A stretch of 64,000 bases of DNA, taken from the NCBI RefSeq assembly GCF_039545795.1, contig NZ_CP154260.1, forward strand, positions 687,001 to 751,000, written 5' to 3'. Source of the stretch: Chitinophaga niabensis (GTDB taxonomy: Bacteria; Bacteroidota; Bacteroidia; Chitinophagales; Chitinophagaceae). Below, piece by piece: positions 9,393 through 18,300 of the stretch. The position numbers were made by a program, and so were the translations under genes. The number at the start of each line of letters is the position of its first letter. The first letter of the stretch is position 1. The notes under the pieces are model-generated. The model was given only the letters and a program-made list of their open reading frames with translations. It made no database searches and was not told the origin of the DNA.

Positions 9393-10802
9393 CTATTTTA
9401 TCAAAGGAAACACCGTACTCTCCGTATGCGCTGCCTTAATATAATCATTCATCTGCTTCAGTACCGCAGGATGCGCTGCCGCAATATCATGCTGCTCTTT
9501 TGGGTCTTTACTCAGATCATATAACTCCAGCTGCGCATTGCTATCTTTCACATTGTACTTCACACCCTTCCAGTTCCCCATCCGCAAAGCCTGTCGCCCG
9601 CCGCTTTCATGAAACTCCCAGTAGAGGTAAGTATGCTGTGCCTGTTTACCTTTCCCCAGTAGGGTAGGGAGAAAGGAAACACCATCTGTATATTTAGGAG
9701 CCGGTGCACCTGCAATCTCCACAAACGTAGGCATCAGGTCCCAGAAGGCCCCGATGAAATTACTTTCGCTCCCTGCTTTTACTTTCCCCGGCCATTTTAC
9801 AATGAAAGGTGTTTTGATACCTCCTTCATACAGGTCCCGTTTGTTACCACGCAGGCCACCGGAACTGTTGAAGAATACAGGATCTGCACCGCCTTCCTGA
9901 TGTGAACCGTTGTCACTGCTGAAAATAACGATCGTATTGCCGGCTAAACCGAGCGCTTCCAGTTTATCCAGTATCTGCCCTACATAAGCATCTAAACGGG
10001 ATACCATAGCTGCATAAGTAGCACGTGGTTTGACAACAGATGCATAACCTGGTACCAATGCTTTCGGTCCGTAATCATTGCCTTTATGTGGAGTTTCCTC
10101 AAAACTGTTTTCGTACTGTTTGTAATACTGATCTTCCGGCCCTGAGAGTTCTGCATGCGGCAATACACTGGGAACAAAGAGGAAGAAAGGTTTATTCTTG
10201 TTATCCTCAATAAAGGCCAGCGTTTTTTCCTGTATCAATGTGGGTGCGTAGATATTCTTTTGTGTAAGATCATTGCCGGTCAGCGGTACTTTCTCATTAT
10301 TGCTCCAGAGATGTGTAGGATAATAACGATGTGATTGCCGCTGGCAGTTGTAGCCAAAGAAAACATCAAAGCCTTTTTTATCCGGCGCACCGGTAGTGCC
10401 TGTCATACCTAAACCCCATTTGCCAAAGGCTCCTGTAGTATAACCTGCCTGTTGTAAAAGCAAAGCATAACTCTGCACGGTATCTGCCAGAGGTTCCTGC
10501 CCTTCCGGCTGAATCTCCTTATTACCACGGATATAAGTATGCCCGGTATGCTGCCCTGTCAGCAAAGCAGAACGGGAAGGCGCGCATACAGAAGTACCTG
10601 CATAGAAGCGGGTAAATCGCATGCCCTTTTTAGCGAGGCGGTCTATATTTGGTGTTTTGATCTTTGTTTGTCCGTATACACCAAGATCACCATATCCCAG
10701 GTCATCCGCAAGGATAAAAACGATATTGGGCTTTTTTTGTGCCTGTAAGGAAACGGCGGATATCATCAATATGCTTGTCAGTACAAAGAGTTTCATCATC
10801 AT
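9393..10802 (-). CDS. Exported arylsulfatase-type sulfatase (S1 family)
   Basis: A 469-residue sulfatase with a signal peptide ending near SLQAQ. Metal-binding residues are in NIVFILADDLGYGD, and the sulfatase signature CAPSR (Cys73) is the site converted to formylglycine by an anaerobic or FGE-type maturase. The DNGSHQEGG segment and the closing LYDLSKDPKEQHDIA are family-typical. It would remove sulfate esters from glycans in the periplasm. The start could be any of three consecutive ATGs. It lies 9 bp behind the stop of a susD relic, so it was once the third gene of a susC-susD-sulfatase operon; its present promoter is unclear. Confidence 0.93.
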   Translation of the reverse strand: MMMKLFVLTSILMISAVSLQAQKKPNIVFILADDLGYGDLGVYGQTKIKTPNIDRLAKKGMRFTRFYAGTSVCAPSRSALLTGQHTGHTYIRGNKEIQPEGQEPLADTVQSYALLLQQAGYTTGAFGKWGLGMTGTTGAPDKKGFDVFFGYNCQRQSHRYYPTHLWSNNEKVPLTGNDLTQKNIYAPTLIQEKTLAFIEDNKNKPFFLFVPSVLPHAELSGPEDQYYKQYENSFEETPHKGNDYGPKALVPGYASVVKPRATYAAMVSRLDAYVGQILDKLEALGLAGNTIVIFSSDNGSHQEGGADPVFFNSSGGLRGNKRDLYEGGIKTPFIVKWPGKVKAGSESNFIGAFWDLMPTFVEIAGAPAPKYTDGVSFLPTLLGKGKQAQHTYLYWEFHESGGRQALRMGNWKGVKYNVKDSNAQLELYDLSKDPKEQHDIAAAHPAVLKQMNDYIKAAHTESTVFPLIK

Positions 10803-10811
10803 GCTTACGTT

Positions 10812-10970
10812 TTATTTCCACTGTGGATTTTGAACTAAGTTCGGGTTCAGTACAATCTGGTTTGATGGAAGCGGATAAAAATAATAATATTCCGGGATGA
10901 CACTGGTAGATCTCGTCAAACGCGGTGGCATTACTTGTTTTAGCAAATCAAGCAGTTCACTGTCGGTATA
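10812..10970 (-). pseudogene. SusD 3' relic (last ~50 codons)
   Basis: The minus strand encodes DLLKQVMPPRL followed by YYYFYPLPSNQIVLNPNL and QNPQWK before a stop. This is the characteristic SusD C-terminus (a P-I/L-P-S-x-E/Q-I-x-L-N-P-N-L-x-Q-N-P motif). Upstream of about 10970 the frame stays open to 11030 but the residues no longer look like SusD, and no lipobox, helices or SusC partner are present. This is therefore the stump of a deleted susD. Confidence 0.8.
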
Positions 10971-11220
10971 TAAAGAGTAGGACTGTATATCTCGAAAACC
11001 AAAACTACTCCAAAAATATAATAAATACACCTTCCGGGAAGAGGTATCCTATACTTTAGATAGGCTTGACATAGGCTCAAGATAGGGGATGCTGTGTACT
11101 GTCCTTGTCTTATTTTAGTAATATTGTTTACCCGCGGGTACAGGTCTATGACATTGCCGGCATATTTGTACAATGCAGATCCAAGCATAATTTCCTTATC
11201 TTGTATGAAATTTATTCCTA
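10971..11220. other. Non-coding or decayed stretch upstream of the susD relic
   Basis: AT-rich sequence with short unconvincing frames on both strands. The minus-strand frame 10940-11188 begins with GSALYKYAGNVIDLYPRVN, which is protein-like in composition but belongs to no family I recognise. It may be more debris from the lost glycan-uptake operon. Confidence 0.4.
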
Positions 11221-11547
11221 ATGCTTCCGATTATCCTTGGAACCAAACAGATACCTATTGATACGGAGAACCTGTTATTGAACTGCCCTTCCTGCAACTC
11301 ACATCAGTTCTCCGATATTTTAGTTTCTTCGCAATACTTCCACCTGTATTATCTTCCGGTAATTCCCATAGATAAGGATGCATATTCCATCTGCAATAAA
11401 TGCGGTTATCAAAGATCATTTGAGTTTTCCAGGAAATTCGTGCAGGAGAATTCTATTCAGGCAAAGAAGTTCAGGCATCCTGCATTTACTTACTCCGGTA
11501 TATTGATCATAATAGTTATGATCATTTTTATAATCATAGCAAATTAA
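11221..11547 (+). CDS. Small zinc-ribbon protein with C-terminal membrane anchor
   Basis: A 108-residue protein with two CxxC knuckles, NCPSC near residue 22 and CNKCGY near residue 59, forming a probable zinc ribbon. A single strongly hydrophobic C-terminal helix follows (SGILIIIVMIIFIIIAN), so it should be tail-anchored in the inner membrane. Similar short zinc-ribbon proteins are widespread in Bacteroidota and have no assigned role. The intervening YYLPVIPIDK segment is typical of that group. Monocistronic, with a strong hairpin directly after the stop. Confidence 0.7.
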   Translation: MLPIILGTKQIPIDTENLLLNCPSCNSHQFSDILVSSQYFHLYYLPVIPIDKDAYSICNKCGYQRSFEFSRKFVQENSIQAKKFRHPAFTYSGILIIIVMIIFIIIAN

Positions 11548-11548
11548 A

Positions 11549-11581
11549 AATCCAGGGCAGCATAAAGCAAAACCCTGGATT
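11549..11581. terminator. Hairpin terminator between convergent genes
   Basis: Nine-bp arms AATCCAGGG / CCCTGGATT around a 15-nt loop, with A-rich sequence to the left. It serves the zinc-ribbon gene and the convergent lipoprotein gene. Confidence 0.75.
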
Positions 11582-11605
11582 ATTTGAGATAAGAGTTGTT
11601 AACTG

Positions 11606-12037
11606 TTAACGCACTTTCCTGTATTTAATCTCTGTAGACTGGTTCCGGATCACCAGCAGTGAATCCCCATAGCTCTTATACTGCAGGGTAGTGGTATCTT
11701 TTAACCCCCTGGAGATAAAATTGAAGTAGCTATCCGTTTGCTGAATAAAACCGGATGAATCAATATTGATCCCTGAACGAACACCCTTATAAAGATATTC
11801 TCCCCTGATAGGGTTTACTGTGAGATCAATGGAATTAGAGAAGATGGAAAAAGTGTTTCCGTTGGCGATGGCCACCCAGTTGGCAGTTCCCGTTTTACTT
11901 TCAATTTCTTTCCAGTTAGAAACATACCCATAAGTGGCATAATCAATAATTGTTTTTTTGCTGTCATCGTGCTGTTTGGTACAGGCATAAAGCGATAACA
12001 TCAGTATCGCTGCTGGCAGGGTAAATTTACTTTGCAT
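11606..12037 (-). CDS. Hypothetical lipoprotein
   Basis: A 143-residue protein with a lipoprotein signal: MQSKFTLPAAILMLSLYAC, lipobox LYAC with Cys19, followed by a charged TKQHDDSKK linker. The mature part is predicted to be mostly beta strands (NWVAIANGNTFSIFSNSIDLTV) and resembles no family I recognise. The start at 12037 was chosen because the upstream in-frame extension runs through the terminator hairpin of the preceding gene and would place a signal sequence in the interior. The lack of an acidic residue after Cys does not point to retention or export. Confidence 0.6.
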   Translation of the reverse strand: MQSKFTLPAAILMLSLYACTKQHDDSKKTIIDYATYGYVSNWKEIESKTGTANWVAIANGNTFSIFSNSIDLTVNPIRGEYLYKGVRSGINIDSSGFIQQTDSYFNFISRGLKDTTTLQYKSYGDSLLVIRNQSTEIKYRKVR

Positions 12038-12077
12038 GGTCCCGTGGTATTTTGGTCTCATTAAGATACATAAAAAA

Positions 12078-12100
12078 AGGGCATCCTGCAAGGGTGCCCT
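12078..12100 (-). terminator. Terminator of the SPFH/RHH operon
   Basis: Stem AGGGCA / TGCCCT with an 11-nt loop; seven A residues on the left become a T tract on the minus strand, 24 bp after the RHH gene. A CTTTTTTTT run on the right makes it potentially bidirectional. Confidence 0.75.
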
Positions 12101-12123
12101 CTTTTTTTTATTAGAAGATAATT

Positions 12124-12309
12124 TCACTTCTTATCATCCCGCTTTTCCTTCACCTTTTTCTCCCTCCCTGCATCTCTCAGCGCTTTGGAAATGATCCATT
12201 CCATCTGGCCGTTCACACTTCTGAACTCATCCGCAGCCCAACGTTCCAGCGCATCGTACATGGCGCCGTCAATTCTTAACACAAAAGATTTTTTTTCCTT
12301 CGCAGCCAT
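12124..12309 (-). CDS. Arc-like ribbon-helix-helix DNA-binding protein
   Basis: A 61-residue protein: a short basic start, the beta strand KSFVLRIDGAMYDALERWAADEF, then a second helix SVNGQMEWIISKALRDAG and a very basic tail. This is the ribbon-helix-helix arrangement of Arc/MetJ-like repressors, which bind DNA as dimers through the paired N-terminal strands. It is transcribed with the SPFH gene (2-bp gap). The same SPFH-RHH pairing recurs in other genomes, where the small protein is annotated as an Arc-family DNA-binding protein. A tandem TGATATCA site ahead of the operon is its likely target. Confidence 0.8.
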   Translation of the reverse strand: MAAKEKKSFVLRIDGAMYDALERWAADEFRSVNGQMEWIISKALRDAGREKKVKEKRDDKK

Positions 12310-12311
12310 TT

Positions 12312-13175
12312 TTATTGATATAAGGATCCGGTGTTCAGAACTGGTTGAGCGCCTTTCTCACCACACAATACTACTAATAAATTGCTCACCATCGTAGCCT
12401 TCCGTTCTTCATCCAGGGTAACTATCTGTTTCTGAGACAACATCTCCAATGCCATTTCCACCATGCCCACAGCACCTTCCACAATCTTAGACCTTGCAGC
12501 AACAATAGCTGTTGCCTGCTGACGCTGTAACATGGCACCTGCAATTTCAGGGGAATAGGCGAGATGGCTGATGCGTGCTTCCAATACATGAATACCCGCA
12601 GGGGAAAGCCTTTCATTCAATTCCTTTTCCAGCATATCATTCACCTTTTCACCACCATCCCTTAAGGTCAGCTGGTCCGGAGCACCTTCCATATGTTCAT
12701 ACGGACAGCTTACCGCCAGGTGACGAACTGCCGCTTCACTCTGTATCTGTACATATTGATGAAAACCCTCTACTTCAAAGGCAGCCTTGTAAGTATCCTT
12801 CACCTGCCAAACGATCACCGCAGCTATCTCAATCGGGTTACCCATCTTATCATTCACCTTCAATGTCTGCCCGTTCAGGTTATTGGCCCGCAATGAAATG
12901 TTCTGTGAACGGTAGAGCGGGTTCACCCATAAAAGACCATTCTGTTTAACGCTGCCCACATACTCTCCAAAGAAGGTAAGCACCCGGGAGTGGTTAGGGT
13001 TAACGATCATGATACCTTTGGCGATAAAGATGAAGAGGATAAAAAGTATCACGGCAAGCCACGACAAACCTGGTGTTTCCGTAGCTAATACAATTATGTA
13101 AATACCCAGGAAGAAAACAAGAATAGATAATACGAACGCGAGGTAGCCAGACATCGGCTTAATGATCTTTTCCAT
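12312..13175 (-). CDS. SPFH/Band 7 domain membrane protein
   Basis: A 287-residue slipin/stomatin-like protein with two N-terminal hydrophobic helices ([21 protein letters not shown] and [22 protein letters not shown]), followed by the SPFH domain at about residues 50-225. The typical segments [20 protein letters not shown], then [19 protein letters not shown], and [20 protein letters not shown] are present; the last is the conserved C-terminal end of the domain. Such proteins oligomerise into membrane scaffolds; no specific process is known for this branch. It is the first gene of a two-gene operon with the RHH protein. Confidence 0.87.
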   Translation of the reverse strand: MEKIIKPMSGYLAFVLSILVFFLGIYIIVLATETPGLSWLAVILFILFIFIAKGIMIVNPNHSRVLTFFGEYVGSVKQNGLLWVNPLYRSQNISLRANNLNGQTLKVNDKMGNPIEIAAVIVWQVKDTYKAAFEVEGFHQYVQIQSEAAVRHLAVSCPYEHMEGAPDQLTLRDGGEKVNDMLEKELNERLSPAGIHVLEARISHLAYSPEIAGAMLQRQQATAIVAARSKIVEGAVGMVEMALEMLSQKQIVTLDEERKATMVSNLLVVLCGEKGAQPVLNTGSLYQ

Positions 13176-13192
13176 AAGGGGATTATTTAAAA

Positions 13193-13211
13193 TGATATCA
13201 ATTTGATATCA
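13193..13211. promoter_or_regulatory. Tandem TGATATCA operator-like sites
   Basis: Two identical palindromes TGATATCA with starts 11 bp apart, the second embedded in the perfect 14-bp palindrome ATTTGATATCAAAT. They lie 18-36 bp upstream of the SPFH start codon. Spacing of about one helical turn is what ribbon-helix-helix dimers prefer, so autoregulation by the RHH protein is likely (inference). Confidence 0.55.
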
Positions 13212-13415
13212 AATATAGTATTCCTTCCGGAATAAAAAAAATGCATCGTGTAATTCATACACCAATAAATATTTAAAAAATAGGAGGGGAAAAAAGTTTT
13301 AAATTAGAAGAGAATGACTATTTTGGGTCAGCAGTTAACCGGAAAAAGACAGATAAGAAGAGATATTATAACAGCGTAACCAGGATCAACAGCATTTTAT
13401 CAACCGAAATTTTTT

Positions 13416-13997
13416 ATGTACAATAGCTATTCAGACGAGCAATTGTTATCCCTTTTAAAAGATGGCGATATCGCAGCGTTCAATATGATCTATGACCGCT
13501 ACAGCCGTCCATTATACCTTTACATCCTCAGCAAAACAGACCGTGGAGAAACCAGCAAAGACCTGCTGCAGGACCTGTTTGCCACCCTCTGGGAGAAACG
13601 TTTCACCTTAGATATCCATTTGTCTTTACGCTCTTACTTATACCAGTCTGTACGCCACAAGATCATCGATCTCTACCGCAAGGACAGTACCTACCGCAAA
13701 TATCTCCAGCAACTGATCGAACACTTTGACGCACAACCACATAACATCTCCGAAACCTACGATTACAAAGCCAAAGCCAGCGAAGTCTTCGAAGCCATCA
13801 ACCGCCTTCCTGCCCGCATGAAAGAAATATTCATGCTCAGCCGTTTCGAAAACCTGAGCATAGAACAGATCGCCTCCCGCCTGGACCTCTCCCAACAAAC
13901 CGTGAAGAACCAGATCACCAAAGCCCTGAAGATCCTCCGCACTCATTACACCCAGACAGACCTGTTGGTAGTAGCCGCTATTCTCACTATACTTTAA
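13416..13997 (+). CDS. ECF-type RNA polymerase sigma-70 factor
   Basis: A 193-residue ECF sigma factor. Region 2 is at about residues 10-85, with the core-binding and -10 recognition segment DLLQDLFATLWEKR and LRSYLYQSVRHKIIDLYRK. Region 4 is at about residues 130-180, with the helix-turn-helix LSIEQIASRLDLSQQTVKNQ. It is the first of a set with a FecR anti-sigma, an STN-containing SusC and a SusD, the standard Bacteroidota arrangement in which substrate binding at the receptor releases the sigma factor. Unusually, 282 bp with two repeat copies separate it from fecR. Confidence 0.92.
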   Translation: MYNSYSDEQLLSLLKDGDIAAFNMIYDRYSRPLYLYILSKTDRGETSKDLLQDLFATLWEKRFTLDIHLSLRSYLYQSVRHKIIDLYRKDSTYRKYLQQLIEHFDAQPHNISETYDYKAKASEVFEAINRLPARMKEIFMLSRFENLSIEQIASRLDLSQQTVKNQITKALKILRTHYTQTDLLVVAAILTIL

Positions 13998-14057
13998 TCC
14001 TTCCCTAAAAGAAAGGGCCACCTTTAAAAAAAAAACGTCCCTCAAAAATATAATAAT

Positions 14058-14160
14058 CCGCCCTCTGCTGCGTGGCAAGCGCTATGCCCTTTCCTCAACC
14101 CCTGTAAGGAAACCTCTTCCCCAAAAATAAAAAACCTCCGCCCTCTGCTGCACGGCAAGC
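14058..14160 (+). repeat. Dispersed intergenic repeat, copies 2 and 3
   Basis: Two 23-bp units at 14058-14080 and 14138-14160 differ at two adjacent positions (GT versus AC before GGCAAGC), share CCGCCCTCTGCTGC, and are spaced 80 bp apart. Each follows an A-rich tract (for example CCAAAAATAAAAAACC) and is followed by a CTAT and C-rich segment. They occupy the gap between the sigma factor and its anti-sigma gene. Confidence 0.85.
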
Positions 14161-14279
14161 ACTATACCCCCCTTCCCTCAACGCCCTCAAAATCAACCCC
14201 TCCATTTATTTTAAAAACAGATGGTACTTCCCCTCCACTCGCGCGACTCCCTTTATATCACCAACTAAAAACTACCGCA

Positions 14280-15308
14280 GTGGATATTGAACAGATCAAA
14301 AAAGTCCTGGAAAGGTATACACAAAACAAGTGTACTGCCGAAGAGATCAAGATCATCGAGCAATGGTTTGCGAGCATCAATCAGCACCGGTCCGCCATGA
14401 TCGAAGACGATTTCCTCAAGGAACAACTGGAAGAGGTCAGGATGCGCATCCACGACCAGATCAATACACCGATCGTGGAAATGCCCGTCCGCCAAAGGAA
14501 CTGGCGCCCCTGGATCTATACCGGCGCTGCTGCCATGATCACAGGTGTGATAGCATTTACTTTATTATACAGATCTATGCCTGCCAGTCATCCTGTAAAC
14601 CCACTCCATCCAGCCGTACAATCTGCTGTGGTAAAAGCAAATAAAGTGATTAGGAATGGCTACGTAGAAGTCTCTACCACCAAGGGCTCCACAGAAAAGG
14701 TTGTACTGGCAGATGGTTCCACCATCATCGTCAACTCCTCCTCCAGGGTGCGTTATCCTGAAAAATTCTCCGGCAAAACCCGCAGCATTTACCTGGATGA
14801 AGGAGAGGCCTTCTTCAAAGTAGCCGAAGATCCTGCACATCCTTTTGTGGTACACAGCGGGGATATTGCCACCACGGCATTAGGTACTTCCTTCAACATC
14901 AGAGCTTACTCACGCGAGAAAAAGATCACGGTAGCATTGCTCACCGGTAAAGTAAAAATAGACCATGCAACGAGTGAAGAACCAGTGATATTGAACCCCA
15001 GCGAGCGTTTAAGCTACGACAAAGTATCACTTAGCATGGCCAAAACCACCTTTGAGAAAGAAGACGATATCGTAGGATGGAAACACGGATTCCTTGTGTT
15101 CAAAGATGCCAGCTATGATGAACTGGTGAACGAAATAGAGAACAGGTACAACGTAACCGTGATCAATGAATGTGAAGAGAAAGAGTGGAATTACACGGGC
15201 TTCTTTAAAGATGAGAATCTGCAGGAAATTATAGAAACCATTTGCTTAACCAAAAACATAAACTACACGATCAAGAACGACACAATTTTCCTTAAATGCA
15301 AAAACTAG
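14280..15308 (+). CDS. FecR-family anti-sigma factor with DUF4974
   Basis: A 342-residue single-pass inner-membrane protein: cytosolic sigma-binding helices at about 1-60, a transmembrane helix at about 78-97 (PWIYTGAAAMITGVIAFTLL), the periplasmic FecR domain at about 115-215 (with EVSTTKGSTEKVVLADGS and SRVRYPEKFSGKTRSIYLDE), and a C-terminal DUF4974 at about 265-335. It should hold the ECF sigma factor and release it on contact with the STN domain of the SusC encoded 4 bp downstream. The start is a GTG at 14280, which gives the expected N-terminus. Confidence 0.92.
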   Translation: MDIEQIKKVLERYTQNKCTAEEIKIIEQWFASINQHRSAMIEDDFLKEQLEEVRMRIHDQINTPIVEMPVRQRNWRPWIYTGAAAMITGVIAFTLLYRSMPASHPVNPLHPAVQSAVVKANKVIRNGYVEVSTTKGSTEKVVLADGSTIIVNSSSRVRYPEKFSGKTRSIYLDEGEAFFKVAEDPAHPFVVHSGDIATTALGTSFNIRAYSREKKITVALLTGKVKIDHATSEEPVILNPSERLSYDKVSLSMAKTTFEKEDDIVGWKHGFLVFKDASYDELVNEIENRYNVTVINECEEKEWNYTGFFKDENLQEIIETICLTKNINYTIKNDTIFLKCKN

Positions 15309-15312
15309 ATGT

Positions 15313-18300
15313 ATGAAAAAATGCTTACGCCTTCTATCACTAGTGACTCTTGCGTTGGCCGTTACACTGGCGGCTCCTTACACCGCCAGTGCTAATGCCG
15401 AGTCGCAGGATACTAAAAACGTCAGTCTCACCATCCAGGTCAGGAATAAGAACATGGAAGAGGTGTTTACTGAAATTTCCTCGAAAACAGGGCTCAGTTT
15501 CCATTACGACAAATCCGATCTGAATCTCAAAAAGAAGATTAACCTGAACTGTGTGAAGCAACCCATTGATGAGGTGCTGGCACTGCTCGCGGAACAAACC
15601 GGACTGAAATTTACGAGAAAAAACAGTAAAATCATAGTAAATCAGGAACAACATAACGGTTCGTTAACTACCGTTACCCTGATGAACGGTGGCAATTTAG
15701 CTGAAAAAGAGATCCGCGGTACCGTAAAGGACGCGAAAGGTGCCGGCCTTCCCGGCGTAACGGTTGTGATCAAAAACACCAACAGGGGCACCCAAACTCA
15801 GGCCAACGGTAATTTTGTATTAACCGCCAACCCCGGCGACATCCTGGTATTCCGTTTTTTGGGGTTTACCAGTCAGGAAGTAGCTGTTGGCAGTGGTGAT
15901 GTATATGACGTAGTACTGGAAGAGAACAGCCGTTCCCTCAGTGAATTTGTTGTAACGGCTTTGGGTATTCAGCGTAAATCCAAAGAACTCACTTACTCTA
16001 CCCAACAATTGAATAACGAAGATCTTTCCCGCGTGAAAGATGTGAACGTGATCAATAGCCTGGCTGGTAAAGCTGCCGGTGTAACAATTGGCCGCAGTGC
16101 CTCAGGTCTTGGTGGAACCGCCCGCGTGATCATGCGCGGTAACAAATCCACCCGCGAAAATCAACCCCTGTATATCATAGACGGGGTGCCATTGGCTAAC
16201 TTTTCTCCTTCCCAACCCGCCAACTCATTCGGCCAGTCATCTGATATCCAGAGTGGTGCCGGTCGTGATGGGGGAGACGGTATCTCCAACATCAATCCGG
16301 ACGATATTGAAACCATCAATATCCTGAAAGGAGCTTCCGCAGCTGCATTATATGGAAGCCAGGCCGCAAATGGTGTGATCATCATCACCACCAAAAAAGG
16401 CCGCGCAGGAAGAACCAAAATCGACTTTTCTTCAGACGCTACTTTCGAATCTCCCTTCTTATTACCTGATCTGCAATACAGGTACGGTCAAACGCCCGGA
16501 GGCTCAGGAGCTGGTGATAACCAGAGCTGGGGTCCTAAAGTTTCCAACGTAAAAGAACACGCAAAAGATTTTTTCAACACAGGTTCAACTTATACCAATA
16601 GTATTGCACTCAGCGGCGGTAACGAAATTGCCCAGTCTTATTTCTCCTACTCCAATACCAGCAGCAAAGGCATCATTCCTACCGCTAAACTCAACAGGCA
16701 TACCTTCAATTTCCGCGAAACACTGAAGCTGCTCAACGATAAGTTAACGGTTGATGCGAACATCACTTTCCTCGCACAAAATGCAAAGAACAGGCCAGGC
16801 GTAGGCCTTTATTTCAACCCGCTCACCGGTTTGTACTTATTGCCACGCGGTATTGATTTCGATAAATACAAAACATACGAATATTTCGACAAGAGCAGGA
16901 ACATGCCCCTGCAGGACTGGTGGAACATCAACAACGAAAAAGGATGGGCCGGTGATGCTGACCAGCAGAACCCTTACTGGATTCTGAACAGGAACCAGCG
17001 TACAGAAATGCGTAATCGTGGTATGGCTTCCCTCTCCCTCAAATATCAACTGCTGGATTGGTTAAGCGTACAGGCCCGCGGTAGCTTTGATAAGAGTTAC
17101 GATGAGTACGAGATGAAAGCTCATGCCAGCACGCAAGCCACACTCGCACCCACCAATGGCCGCTATACTTTTGAAAGAGAATTCAACACCCAGTTGTATG
17201 GCGACCTGATCCTCTCTGCCAATAAAAAACTCAGTGATCACCTGAGCATCAGCGGTAACCTGGGTTCCAGCATTACCGACCTGAAAGCGCGCGACAGGAT
17301 ACTCTCCGATGTGAACTGGAGTTCCAATCCAGGTCTTGTTTACGCCAACAAATTCCAGTTAACCAATATCGATCCATTAGCTTTAACACAGATCCAGGGC
17401 GTGGACCGTAAACAAACACAAGCACTGTTTGCCAACGTACAACTCGGATTGAATGACTACCTTTTCCTGGATGTGACCGGCCGTAACGACTGGTCCAGCA
17501 CACTGGCTTTTACACCGAAAGATAAAGGAGGATACTTTTATTACTCTGCAGGTGTAACCGCTGTATTAAGCGAAATGGCGAAACTGCCGGAGGTGATCAA
17601 CTTTGCGAAAGTAAGGTTCTCTTACGCCAGGGTAGGTAATGAAGTACAACCTTACTTCTCCCGCCCCGCAGATTTTAATATGCAGATCGTAGGTGGCCGT
17701 CATGAGCTGAACACCAATATCCGCGCACCTTATCCCGGCACCTTCCTGGAACCGGAAGATAACCGCTCCATTGAAGCAGGCCTGGAAGTTCGTTTGTTCA
17801 ACGACAAACTTTCACTGGACCTTACCTGGTACAAGAACAACAACTTCAAACAGTACATGGAGATCCAGGCACCATCTGGTAGTGATTACCAGGTGTACTA
17901 CGTGAACATGGGTAATATCCAGAACCAGGGTATAGAAGGTATGTTAACAGTTGTACCTGTCAGAACAAAAGCTTTCAGCTGGACTTCCAACATCAACTTC
18001 TCTGCCAATAAGAATACCATCATCAAATTGTCTGACGATAACATTGCAGGCGCAGATGCTTCCAGCCGTTTTCAGCTCACACAGTTTGGTTCCAATATGT
18101 ATGGTTCCTTTATCCAGGAAGGCGGTTCTTGGGGTGATATTTACACCAACCGTGCACTTCGCAGGAATGCACAAGGTGCTTACATCCTGAACGCAACCGG
18201 AGACGGGCTTTCTGATAGTATCCCTGCAAACGCAAATGCTAACTTTTATGTGATCGGTAATCCCAATCCCAAATTCAACCTGGGTTGGAACAACACCTTT

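Noticed and set aside
10940..11188. 82-codon minus-strand frame as a gene upstream of the susD relic
   Set aside because: No family resemblance, and it overlaps the relic in another frame; more likely decayed sequence.
11205..11258. ATG at 11205 as an alternative start of the zinc-ribbon gene
   Set aside because: It is in a different frame and reaches a stop after 18 codons; ATG 11221 gives the cysteine-containing frame.
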